Positions 15,038 to 22,045 of a DNA stretch of 25,985 nucleotides are shown here, one piece after another. The stretch lies in NCBI GenBank assembly GCA_029820915.1, contig JALGUI010000004.1, positions 1 to 25,985 of the forward strand, given 5' to 3'. The DNA comes from Candidatus Zipacnadia bacterium. GTDB taxonomy: Bacteria > Armatimonadota > Zipacnadia > Zipacnadales > UBA5352. The first letter of the stretch is position 1, and every line of letters starts with the position of its first letter. A program made the position numbers and the translations under genes. The notes below the pieces were generated by a model. It was not told where the DNA came from. It searched no databases and saw only the letters and a program-made list of their open reading frames with translations.

Positions 15038-16064
15038 TCAGTCCTCTCCCGCACCCCGGACAGGCGCCCTCATCGGTGAGCGAGCTGACCACGCTGTAGC
15101 CGCTGCGTCGGACCGCGACCTCCCCGCAGTCGGGGCACACAGTGTCGCTCGCACCCTCGAGCGCGATGTTGCCGGCGTAGACGAAGTTCAGCTTCTCGCG
15201 CGCGATCGCCACCGCCCGCTGTATGCGGTCCACGGGCGTCGGCGGCGCCGTGTGCTTATAGGCCGGGCGGTAGCGCGAGATGTGCAGGGGCAGGTCGGGC
15301 GACACGCTCGCCGCCCAGTCAACCAGCGCCCGCACATCCTCCTCACCGTCGTTCGCGTCGGTGACCAGCAGGTTAGTGATCTCCACGTGGCAGCGGCCGA
15401 AGGCGCGCTCGACCGTCCGCCTGGCCTGCTCGCCCGAGGCGATGCCGCACAGCGAGCGGTGGAACTCGTCGCTCATGGCCTTGATGTCAACGTTCATGGC
15501 GTCAATCAGCGGGAGCAACTCCTCCAGCGGCTCCTCGCGGATCAGCCCGTTGGTGACCAGGACGTTAACGAGCCCCTCCTCCCGCGCCATCGCGGCCGTG
15601 TCGCGCACGTACTCGAACCACACGATCGGCTCGTTGTAGGTGTAGGCGATGCCGATGTTGCCGCGCGACCTGGCCTCGAGCGCAACGCGCACGGCCCGGT
15701 CGGGAGCGAGCTCCTCGGTCGGCGGCTCCCCCTGCGAAATCGTGAAGTTCTGGCAGAACCGGCAACTGAGATTGCACCCGAAGGTGCCCAGCGACAGGAC
15801 CTGCGAGCCCGGGTGGAAATGGTAGAGGGGCTTCTTCTCGATCGGGTCGAGCGCCGACGACGTCACGCGGGCGTAGTTAAGGGTGTGCAGGACGCCGCCC
15901 AGGTTGAGCCGCACCCGGCAGACCCCCGTGCGCCCTTCCGCGATCCGGCAGTCCTGCGGGCATAGCAGGCAGTGTACGCGGTCACCGTCCGGCTCCCACC
16001 AGGCGGCCTGTCGCGGCAGTTCCTCGTCGCCCGGCACTTCGTCGGGCCCCGTCCTTCGCAGCAT
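15024..16064 (-). CDS. amrS: AmmeMemoRadiSam-system radical SAM enzyme (AmrS-like)
   Basis: Predicted 346-aa protein. A 4Fe-4S radical SAM triad CNLSCRFCQNF (C97, C101, C104) follows an N-terminal Cys pair region CLLCPQDCRIAEGRTGVC (32-49), the arrangement typical of AmrS (formerly PflA-like). KKPLYHFHPGSQVLSLGTFG before the triad and YTYNEPIVWFEYV after it are also AmrS blocks. The C-terminus has two further CxxC pairs (CPDCG and CPGCG) as a zinc-ribbon-like end. The usual AmmeMemoRadiSam partners, an AMMECR1-domain protein and a Memo-like protein, are not in the window. Its substrate is unknown. The gene begins 18 nt after the stop of the upstream 257-aa protein and overlaps the UbiB-like gene by 14 nt. 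Confidence 0.9.
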   Translation of the reverse strand: MLRRTGPDEVPGDEELPRQAAWWEPDGDRVHCLLCPQDCRIAEGRTGVCRVRLNLGGVLHTLNYARVTSSALDPIEKKPLYHFHPGSQVLSLGTFGCNLSCRFCQNFTISQGEPPTEELAPDRAVRVALEARSRGNIGIAYTYNEPIVWFEYVRDTAAMAREEGLVNVLVTNGLIREEPLEELLPLIDAMNVDIKAMSDEFHRSLCGIASGEQARRTVERAFGRCHVEITNLLVTDANDGEEDVRALVDWAASVSPDLPLHISRYRPAYKHTAPPTPVDRIQRAVAIAREKLNFVYAGNIALEGASDTVCPDCGEVAVRRSGYSVVSSLTDEGACPGCGRGLNAAI

Positions 16065-16082
16065 GGCCCCAGCCTACCCCTG

Positions 16083-16856
16083 CTACCGCTGTGCGTACTC
16101 CAGCAGGTCGGGCTCCCCACGCACGTCGTCGATGAGCGCCCCGACCGCGTCGATCTGCTCGGCCGTCCCGCACGCCGTGATCCAGACCGCCCCCTCCGCG
16201 CCCATGACGCCGCCGGCCGCTATCTGCGTCGCCTGCGCGCCCGTCAGCAGGCGGATGGCGTCCAGCTCGGTAACGATCTCCGCCGGCGTCACCCACAGGC
16301 TCGGGCCCCGCAGCCGCTCCCCCGCGTGCATCAGCATCGCCGACGCCTCGATCAGGTCCCCCGCCACCTGCTTCTCGAGACCGCACGGGGCGACGAACTG
16401 GAGGTGCCTGCCATGCACCGGGCCCAGGTAGCGGCCCGTCGTGCCGCCGGTGGAGGCGCCGATCAGGTACCCGACCAGCCCGCGGCGGTAGTCGAGCGCG
16501 TTCGGCGACTTGACGATCACGTCGCCGGCCTTCAGCTCATCCAGCAGCGCGTCCGGGTCGGCGTCCTCATCGACCTCCCCGTTGCGGAACACCATCTCGG
16601 GGATGTCGGCGCTCATGAGCTTGGCCCGCTCCGGGTGACCGCTGGGGAGTGTGTTTCCGGTGACGAAACTGAGGCGATCAACTTCGCGGCCGAGCAGTTC
16701 CTCGAGCACGTAGCCCGCGGTGGTGCTGCGGGTGACGATCACGATGCCCTGCGCCATCGCGCGTCGCACACACGGCAGGGCGACCACGCCTCGGGCAAGC
16801 AGTCGCTTGCCCTCGGCGACGGTCAGCGAGAAGGTGAAGTAGGCGTCGGCCGGCAT
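16083..16856 (-). CDS. Conserved protein of unknown function, possible NagB/ISOCOT-like fold
   Basis: Predicted 257-aa soluble protein that I do not recognise as a named family. Visible blocks are FSLTVAEGKRLLARGVVALPCV (about 9-30), TRSTTAGYVLEELLG (42-56), GDVIVKSPNALDYRRG (111-126), GASTGGTTGRYLGPV (133-147) and FVAPCGLEKQV (154-164). The alternation of small-residue loops after predicted strands resembles sugar isomerase/CoA-transferase-like (NagB/RpiA) folds, but this is only an impression. ATG at 16856 was chosen because GGGAGG lies six bases upstream; the open frame upstream is a non-coding artefact. It is the first gene after the promoter at 16962-16991 and leads the amrS, UbiB-like, maf series. 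Confidence 0.75.
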   Translation of the reverse strand: MPADAYFTFSLTVAEGKRLLARGVVALPCVRRAMAQGIVIVTRSTTAGYVLEELLGREVDRLSFVTGNTLPSGHPERAKLMSADIPEMVFRNGEVDEDADPDALLDELKAGDVIVKSPNALDYRRGLVGYLIGASTGGTTGRYLGPVHGRHLQFVAPCGLEKQVAGDLIEASAMLMHAGERLRGPSLWVTPAEIVTELDAIRLLTGAQATQIAAGGVMGAEGAVWITACGTAEQIDAVGALIDDVRGEPDLLEYAQR

Positions 16857-16961
16857 CGATGTCCTCCCCACGCGCGAGCCCTCGGCGCCCCGCCGAACGG
16901 CCCACGGGCACTCGTACACGCGCTGCCACGCGCCCGTACGGTATTCGTCCGGGCAGGTCGC

Positions 16962-16991
16962 AGTATAGCATAACGGCGGCGCCGAAAGCAA
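16962..16991 (-). promoter_or_regulatory. Sigma70-like promoter for the 16856 gene and downstream genes
   Basis: On the minus strand TTGCTT (16991-16986) is followed after 18 bases by TATACT (16967-16962), one of very few A+T-rich hexamer pairs in this GC-rich window. It would start transcription near 16955, about 100 nt before the ATG at 16856. Confidence 0.6.
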
Positions 16992-17077
16992 CGACAGCGC
17001 CCGCGGCGACGACAGCACGGGCAACGGCGGACGGCAGCAACGGCTTACGGTGGCAGGGGACAGCGATATTGGCGCCT

Positions 17078-17109
17078 CCGGATGCGCCTGTGACCAGCTG
17101 CGCATCCGG
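17078..17109. terminator. Hairpin 2 of a tandem pair after the minus-strand isomerase gene
   Basis: A perfect 10-bp inverted repeat (17078-17087 with 17100-17109) with a 12-nt loop. It follows the first hairpin in the direction of minus-strand transcription. There is no T-run, so termination is inferred from position. Confidence 0.4.
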
Positions 17110-17129
17110 TGCCCCCCTCCCCGCGTACG

Positions 17130-17160
17130 CGCGCGGCACGCCACTTTGGCGTGCCGCGCG
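17130..17160. terminator. Hairpin 1 of a tandem pair after the minus-strand isomerase gene
   Basis: A perfect 14-bp inverted repeat (17130-17143 with 17147-17160) with a 3-nt loop, beginning 23 nt after the stop of the gene at 17183-17962. It is the strongest stem in the window outside the MITE-like element. No T-run follows, so it may end transcription without one or protect the 3' end. Confidence 0.5.
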
Positions 17161-17182
17161 GATACGGAGGCCCTCCCTCCAC

Positions 17183-17962
17183 TCAGCTCTCGATGATCCA
17201 CTGCAGGTGCCGCGCGGTGTCTTGCACGAACTGCGCCGGGAACTGCGAGTAACGCGCCAGCTCGGCGGTCAGCCAGCCGTCGTAGCCCACGCCGCGCAGG
17301 GCGTTGATCACCCGCGGGTAGTCCACGCTGCCCGTCAGCAGCGCCACGAACTGCCGGCTCTCCACGTTGAAGTCCTTGACATGCACGCGCGCGATGCGCT
17401 CGGCCAGCACCTCGATCCAGTGCACCGGGTAGCCGTAGAGCAATATGTTGCCCACGTCGAAGTACGCCTTCACGTGATCGCTGCCGAACTGGTCGATGAA
17501 GTCGCGCATCTCGACCGGGCTGAGCAGGAACTTGTTCCACACGTTCTCGAGGGCCATGGCGACGCCCAGCCCCTCGGCGGCGGGCACGAGCTCCCGGATG
17601 CTCTTGGTCGCGATGTCCAGCGCGGCGTGGTACTGAGTGTTCTCGTCCACCACGCCCGGCACCACGAGGACGACGTCGGTCCGGGCCCAGCTCGCGACGC
17701 GCAGCGACTGCTCGACGCCCTTGACGCCCGCCACGCGCACGGCCTCGTCGGTGCTCGACAGCGGCAGCTTCCAGTGCGTGTCGGCCATCACGGACGCGAT
17801 CTCGATACCGGCGGCGTCGGCCGCGGCGCGCGCGTCCTCCGCCTCGGCCTGCGTGTTCACGCCGGTGAGTTCGAGCCCGTCGAGCCCCGCCTCGGCCGCC
17901 AGGGCGAACCTCTCAGTCAGGGACGCCCCCGGCACCGAGCCCAGCGTCATCGCCTTCTTCAA
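17183..17962 (-). CDS. Sugar phosphate isomerase/epimerase-family TIM barrel
   Basis: Predicted 259-aa protein of the xylose-isomerase-like / AP endonuclease 2 fold superfamily, which includes hydroxypyruvate isomerases, ketose 3-epimerases and inosose dehydratases. Candidate divalent-metal ligands follow the usual order: Glu in ALENVWN (about 139), Asp in YFDVGN (169), His in ARVHVKDF (194) and Glu in LTAELAR (about 235). No signal peptide is seen, so it is cytoplasmic. The start is TTG at 17962, supported by a near-perfect GAGGAGGT six bases upstream; the next ATG (17950) is too far from that site. It is divergent from another family member at 18095, with 132 nt between. The substrate cannot be told. 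Confidence 0.9.
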   Translation of the reverse strand: MKKAMTLGSVPGASLTERFALAAEAGLDGLELTGVNTQAEAEDARAAADAAGIEIASVMADTHWKLPLSSTDEAVRVAGVKGVEQSLRVASWARTDVVLVVPGVVDENTQYHAALDIATKSIRELVPAAEGLGVAMALENVWNKFLLSPVEMRDFIDQFGSDHVKAYFDVGNILLYGYPVHWIEVLAERIARVHVKDFNVESRQFVALLTGSVDYPRVINALRGVGYDGWLTAELARYSQFPAQFVQDTARHLQWIIES

Positions 17963-17968
17963 CGCGCG

Positions 17969-17976
17969 ACCTCCTC
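17969..17976 (-). promoter_or_regulatory. Strong ribosome binding site fixing a TTG start
   Basis: GAGGAGGT on the minus strand, six bases before TTG at 17962. It decides for the TTG rather than the in-frame ATG twelve bases downstream. Confidence 0.75.
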
Positions 17977-18094
17977 AAGCGACCGTCGATCTCTCAGGCA
18001 CGCCAACTGCAGGTTCCCAGCGGCAAGGACAATCCCTTCCTCGCGCCGAACCCTTTTCCCCGCGGACCGCGATACCGCCGGAGAGGAGCCTGCC

Positions 18095-18928
18095 ATGAAG
18101 CTGTGCGGACATACCATGGGCATGCCGGGCAAGGACATCTTCGAGTCGATCTCCTTCTGCGCCGAACTCGGCCTGGACGGCATCGAGGTGCGCTGCGCCG
18201 AGAACGGTCAGATGCACCTGGAGGCCTTGAGCGCCGATGACGTGGCGCGCATCCGCGACCACGCGAGCGAGGAGGGCGTTGAGTTCGCCTGCCTCACCCC
18301 CTACTACCGCGACTTCATGTCCGATGAGGCCGCGGCGGCCACGCTCGACGGCTACCGCCTGGCCTGCGGTATCGCCCGCGAGCTGTCGTGCCCGACCGTG
18401 CGCGCCATCTCGGGCGCCTGGCCGCTCGAGGGCTACGAGCGCCGGGAGGTGTTCGCGAGGACCGTGGCCGGGATGAAGCAGGCGGCGCCCATCGCGGCCG
18501 ACAACGGCGTGACCCTGGCGGTGGAGACGCACGGCGGCCACCTCGCCTTCAGTGCGGCGGAGACCGTGGAGTTCGTCGAGGCGATCGATCACCCGGCCGT
18601 GCGGGTGCTGTGGGACCACTACTGGGTGCATGTGCGGGGCGAGGAGGACGTGGAGGAGGCGCTGAGGCTGCTGGCCCCGTGGATCTGGCACGTGCACGCC
18701 AAGAACGTGCGCTTCGACGAGCAGGGCGACCGTCACACGGTGCTGGTGGACGAGGGCGAGCTGGACTGGTGCGAGATCGTGGCGGGGCTGGCGGCCATTG
18801 GCTACGAGGGCTACATCTCGGACGAGTACGAGAAGTTCTGGCACCCGGAGGAGCTGCCCGAGCCGGAGGTGGGCATGAAGCGCAACGCCGACTCGCTGCG
18901 CGAGTGCATCGCGCGGACGGGGGCGTAG
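18095..18928 (+). CDS. Sugar phosphate isomerase/epimerase-family TIM barrel (only plus-strand gene)
   Basis: Predicted 277-aa cytoplasmic protein of the xylose-isomerase-like fold. It opens MKLCGHTMGMPGKDIFESISFCAE, and candidate metal ligands are Glu in LAVETHGGH (about 150), Asp in VLWDHYW (about 175), His in WHVHAKNVRF (about 200) and Glu in ISDEYEKFW near 250. The C-terminal EVGMKRNADSLREC is common in this group. ATG at 18095 follows GAGAGGAG with six-base spacing; the frame is open far upstream to 16859, but that sequence is antisense to the divergent gene. It shares little obvious sequence with its divergent neighbour beyond the fold. Its stop lies 6 nt from the stop of the convergent TPR gene, with no terminator hairpin between. 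Substrate unknown. Confidence 0.92.
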   Translation: MKLCGHTMGMPGKDIFESISFCAELGLDGIEVRCAENGQMHLEALSADDVARIRDHASEEGVEFACLTPYYRDFMSDEAAAATLDGYRLACGIARELSCPTVRAISGAWPLEGYERREVFARTVAGMKQAAPIAADNGVTLAVETHGGHLAFSAAETVEFVEAIDHPAVRVLWDHYWVHVRGEEDVEEALRLLAPWIWHVHAKNVRFDEQGDRHTVLVDEGELDWCEIVAGLAAIGYEGYISDEYEKFWHPEELPEPEVGMKRNADSLRECIARTGA

Positions 18929-18934
18929 GCTGCC

Positions 18935-20029
18935 CTATCCCGTCGTGGCGGCGGCCTGTTCGCCCTCGGGGGCGGCGGGGGGCGCGCCGCCGGCCTGCGG
19001 GTTCCACCACACGGTCTTGAAGACGTTGTTCCACAGCAGGTCGAAACCAGGCGACGCGGTGTCGAGGTTGCGCAGCGTCTCGCGCGTGGTGTTGCCGCGG
19101 AAGGCCAGCACGCGCTCGCCGCGGTCGGTCACCCGCACCATCTGCACCGTGATCGAGCTGACGACCTCGTCGGCCTGCATGGTCGCCACGGCCACACGGT
19201 AGGCCTGCAGCACCACGCGCTCCACCAGGCCGACGATGGGCAGTGAGCTGGGTATCGTGACGCGCACGACCGCGTAGCCCGTGAAAGGGTCCACCATCGC
19301 GCTCACGCGCCCGGTCATCGGCCGCTCATCGTCCCAGGTCAGCGAGCTGACGGCGTCGATGACGGCACGGTCGTGGTCCGTAAGGGGGTCCGTGATGGCC
19401 TCCTGGCGCGTGCGCGAGGTGATGGCTCGGCGTGGCGCCCGGCGCGGCACCTGCCGGGCGGCCCAGTGCTCTTGCGGATTCTCGTGCGCGCGCGGGATCT
19501 CGAGCGGCCGATCGCCGACCGCCGCGGGTGACGTGCGCGTGCTGCGCACCGTGCTCGGGGAGGTCAGCGCCGGGCTGCCCATGTCGCCGGGCCCCGTGTC
19601 CGAGATCACGTCGCTTCGTGGCCGGTCCTGCCGGCCGCGGCGGCTCTGCGCAATGCCAATCACCACCATGATGACCACGAGGGTCATCGCGGCCGCGCCG
19701 ACACCGAGCCAGACGAGCCTGCGCGTGTGCCCGGTGTCCTCGACCGGCTCCGGCTCGGGACCCGTGCGGGCCTCCCGCACCCGCTGCTGGGCCTTGGCGA
19801 GCTTGGAGCGCAGCCCTGGGGTCTCGTTGAGCTGCAGCGCCAGGTCGTACCACTCGACGGCGTCCTCCCATAGCTCCCGCCCGTACATGATGTCGCCCAT
19901 CTTCTCGTGGGCGGCGGCGCTCGTCGGGTGCTGCTGCAGCAGCGACTTGCACGCGATCTGCGCCCCGGTAAGGTCGCCCTCATCAATCATTTCGTCGATG
20001 TCACGAAGCTCCTGCTGCACTTCATCCAC
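18935..20029 (-). CDS. TPR-containing membrane-anchored protein of unknown function
   Basis: Predicted 364-aa protein. Residues 1-85 form TPR-like helical pairs (LTGAQIACKSLLQQHPTSAAAHEKMGDIMYGRELWEDAVEWYDLALQLNETP). A Glu/Pro-rich linker and basic RR precede a single membrane segment (about 105-127, ending GIAQSRRGRQ), so the TPR part should be cytoplasmic and the rest outside. The middle (130-215) is low-complexity and Arg/Ser/Thr/Pro-rich, and residues about 220-340 form a compact domain with alternating strands (AMVDPFTGYAVVRVTIPSSLPIVGL). The C-terminus is Ala/Pro-rich. No enzyme motif is visible. The start is GTG at 20029. It is the last gene of block 1, 26 nt after the acetyltransferase. 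Possibly an envelope scaffold. Confidence 0.82.
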   Translation of the reverse strand: MDEVQQELRDIDEMIDEGDLTGAQIACKSLLQQHPTSAAAHEKMGDIMYGRELWEDAVEWYDLALQLNETPGLRSKLAKAQQRVREARTGPEPEPVEDTGHTRRLVWLGVGAAAMTLVVIMVVIGIAQSRRGRQDRPRSDVISDTGPGDMGSPALTSPSTVRSTRTSPAAVGDRPLEIPRAHENPQEHWAARQVPRRAPRRAITSRTRQEAITDPLTDHDRAVIDAVSSLTWDDERPMTGRVSAMVDPFTGYAVVRVTIPSSLPIVGLVERVVLQAYRVAVATMQADEVVSSITVQMVRVTDRGERVLAFRGNTTRETLRNLDTASPGFDLLWNNVFKTVWWNPQAGGAPPAAPEGEQAAATTG

Positions 20030-20055
20030 TCCATCCCCGGCATCTTCAGGCGCGG

Positions 20056-20577
20056 CTACGACGGCCCTCGCAGATCGTCGGTCGGCACCACGCGCTTCAC
20101 CATGCGCACACGCTCGACAACGTAGCCGGTCTTCTCGTAGAACCCCACGGCCCGGCCGTTACAGACACTGGCGTCGAGCATGATCCTGTCTGCGCCCTGG
20201 TCGAAGAGCCAGTGCTCGACCGCCGCCAGCAGCCGGGCCGCCTGACCCGTGCCGCGCAGGTGCGGGGCGACATACGCATTCTTGATATACCCCACCCGCG
20301 CGTTCACAAGCGTGGACATGAGCGCCCCCCAGGCGAAACCACACACGTGGCCGTCCTGTTCGAGGACGAACAGGACCTCGCGGGGGTCGCGGGCGGCGCG
20401 CCGCAGGTCCCGGCCATAACCGTCGCGGAAGCGGCGGTCAACGCGGAAGCCCGGGAAGTTGCTCTCGTAGACCTCATACTGGAAGTCCAGCACCGCGTCC
20501 AGATCGCGCCTCGGGTTGAGGCGGCGCAGCGCAGGCTCCGGCGTCGGAGCGGCTCGCTCGGCCTTGACCTCAGCCAT
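20056..20577 (-). CDS. GNAT-family N-acetyltransferase
   Basis: Predicted 173-aa cytoplasmic protein. The acetyl-CoA site appears as IKNAYVAPHLRGTGQAARLLAAVEHWLF (about 108-135), matching the V(A/S)P..RG.G.A..L motif A of GNAT enzymes, and ASVCNGRAVGFYEKTGYVVERVRMVK follows as motif B. FVLEQDGHVCGFAWGAL is the preceding beta region. Substrate (protein N-terminus, amino sugar, antibiotic or small amine) cannot be read. ATG at 20577 was chosen because AGGGGGG lies upstream and the family begins nearby; it is 2 nt after the DUF1232 stop, so coupling is likely. Confidence 0.92.
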   Translation of the reverse strand: MAEVKAERAAPTPEPALRRLNPRRDLDAVLDFQYEVYESNFPGFRVDRRFRDGYGRDLRRAARDPREVLFVLEQDGHVCGFAWGALMSTLVNARVGYIKNAYVAPHLRGTGQAARLLAAVEHWLFDQGADRIMLDASVCNGRAVGFYEKTGYVVERVRMVKRVVPTDDLRGPS

Positions 20578-20579
20578 CG

Positions 20580-20894
20580 CTAACCCCCCTGGTCGATGAT
20601 CTCGACGTGCTCCTGCACGACGCGACGGGGGCAGAGCTTGACGAAACCCCACAGCGCGGCCACCGCCACGGCCAAGTCGTCTGCCAGTCCCAGGGGCAGC
20701 AGGAAGTCGCTCAGTGCGTCGATAGGCACGATCACGTAGATCAGCCCGACGACGAGCACCGTCCTGGCCACCCCACTCACGCGTTTGTCGCTCCACAATC
20801 GCGTGTAGAGCTTGATGAAGTTGGGCAGATGGATCAGCAGCTTGAGCGTGTCCATCCGCCCCGGCGTGAAGCCGATCCCAGGTGGCTCGCGCAT
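20580..20894 (-). CDS. DUF1232 (YkvA-like) small membrane protein
   Basis: Predicted 104-aa protein. The DUF1232 core is recognisable as ARTVLVVGLIYVIVPIDALSDFLLPLGLADDLAVAVAAL (about 43-81): the conserved 'Y..sPiD.iPD.....G..DD' pattern within a hydrophobic helix pair. Function of the family is unknown. Topology is probably one or two membrane helices. The next gene, a GNAT acetyltransferase, starts 2 nt after its stop. An 86-nt gap separates it from the upstream lipoprotein; no promoter is evident there. Confidence 0.85.
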   Translation of the reverse strand: MREPPGIGFTPGRMDTLKLLIHLPNFIKLYTRLWSDKRVSGVARTVLVVGLIYVIVPIDALSDFLLPLGLADDLAVAVAALWGFVKLCPRRVVQEHVEIIDQGG

Positions 20895-20980
20895 GGCTAG
20901 GCTCCTCCGGCCCGGCGCTCCGAACTCCCCCGTGTACAGTCCCCTGACGGGCCGATTAAGTTCCCTCTTCCCGCGTCCGA

Positions 20981-22045
20981 CTAGCCGCCGCCGAGCTCGC
21001 CCAGCAGCATGTCGGTGACGTTCCCGTCGATCTCAGCCGCCAGGTCGCGCGCCTTCACGCGCTCGGCGATCTCCGCCACGAAGCCGGCGTCAACGTCGTC
21101 GCCGCTGAGCCCGAGCGTCTGCATCACCGTGTCGGTGATCTGCTCGCCGACCGCGACGTCGAGCGTCATCATTATCTCGATGATCTGCGCGTACATCTCC
21201 GCGTTGAGGTCCGCCCCCGTCGGGTCCTCGGTCACGGGATCGGGCACCACGCCGCGCCGCACGGCCGCGATCAGCGGCGCCACGAGCTCCCAGCGGCCCA
21301 TCGCCACCAGCTCACCGCCCAGCCGCCCGACGTTGGGCCAGTTGAGCAGCCGCGACTCGGCGCTCAGGGCCGTCAGATCGGGGTCGGGGTTCACTATGTC
21401 GATGGCCCAGGCGGCGCGGTCGGGCGCCACTACCTCGCCGTTCGCCTCGACGATCTCGCCCGGCAGCGCCACGGAGAAGCGCAGGCCCGCCTCGCCCGAT
21501 GACATCATCAGCGCCATCATCTCGCCCATGGCCTCGTCCATGCCCTCGAACTCGACCTCGTGGCCCTCGGCGTCATCTCCGTCGTCATGCTCCGCCTCGG
21601 CGTCCTCCCCGTCGTCATCGTGCGGCTCGCCGGTCATCTGGGGCTGCATGTCTGCGCCCTCAGGGACGGGCATGGTGAAGGTGTACGCGGTGCTGAGCAG
21701 GTGGCCCGTCATGCCGAACTGGGGGATCGCCTCGGCCTCCTCGGTGAACAGCGCCTCACCGGGGCCGGCCTGGCCGACCATGGTCCTGACGCGCCACTCG
21801 CCGCGATCCTCATCCCCCAACTCCTGCCACCTGCCGGGTGCGAGGCCCTCGCCGATGTCGGCGACGAAGTCGCCCTCGCCCTGCTCGAGCATCGACTTGA
21901 GTACCCCCGCCTCCAGCCGGGCGCTGGTGCTGCCGTCGGGCGCCAGCGCGAACTGGGCGTCGATGAAGATGCAGCCACCGACGCCGACGAGCGCTGCCAG
22001 CGCGACGCCGATCAGGACGAACCTGCCGGTGCTAGTAGACGCCAT
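20981..22045 (-). CDS. Predicted lipoprotein of unknown function with an acidic His/Asp/Glu-rich tract
   Basis: Predicted 354-aa exported protein. Residues 8-24 form a signal peptide hydrophobic core ending in LVGVGGC, a plausible lipobox with Cys25 as the lipidated residue. Residues about 139-170 (bases 21536-21631) are an acidic tract of Asp, Glu and a few His, of the kind that can bind divalent metals or form a flexible spacer. The remaining sequence alternates strands and helices (FSVALPGEIVEANGEVV, WAIDIVNPDPDLTALSAES) and ends LLGELGGG. The pre-tract part starts IFIDAQFALAPDGSTSARLE and resembles LppM-like 'sum of thresholds' lipoproteins only vaguely. The gene overlaps the UroD-like gene end by 14 nt. 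No enzyme motif seen. Confidence 0.85.
   Translation of the reverse strand: MASTSTGRFVLIGVALAALVGVGGCIFIDAQFALAPDGSTSARLEAGVLKSMLEQGEGDFVADIGEGLAPGRWQELGDEDRGEWRVRTMVGQAGPGEALFTEEAEAIPQFGMTGHLLSTAYTFTMPVPEGADMQPQMTGEPHDDDGEDAEAEHDDGDDAEGHEVEFEGMDEAMGEMMALMMSSGEAGLRFSVALPGEIVEANGEVVAPDRAAWAIDIVNPDPDLTALSAESRLLNWPNVGRLGGELVAMGRWELVAPLIAAVRRGVVPDPVTEDPTGADLNAEMYAQIIEIMMTLDVAVGEQITDTVMQTLGLSGDDVDAGFVAEIAERVKARDLAAEIDGNVTDMLLGELGGG

Larger units (their letters stand above)
16857..17182. other. Intergenic region with promoter and two tandem hairpins
   Basis: This 326-nt stretch has no supported gene. From right to left it holds a 14-bp hairpin (17130-17160), a 10-bp hairpin (17078-17109), a low-complexity CGG/ACGG-rich stretch (about 16990-17045), a sigma70-like promoter facing left (16962-16991) and about 100 nt of probable 5' untranslated leader for the gene starting at 16856. 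The open frames that cross it are continuations of shadow frames. Confidence 0.7.

Noticed and set aside
16857..17540. Upstream extension of the 257-aa gene
   Set aside because: The extension crosses the hairpins and promoter and runs inside the isomerase gene in another frame; a GGGAGG site fixes the ATG at 16856.
16859..18094. Upstream extension of the plus-strand isomerase
   Set aside because: Antisense to the isomerase at 17183-17962; the ATG at 18095 has a strong ribosome site and matches the family start.
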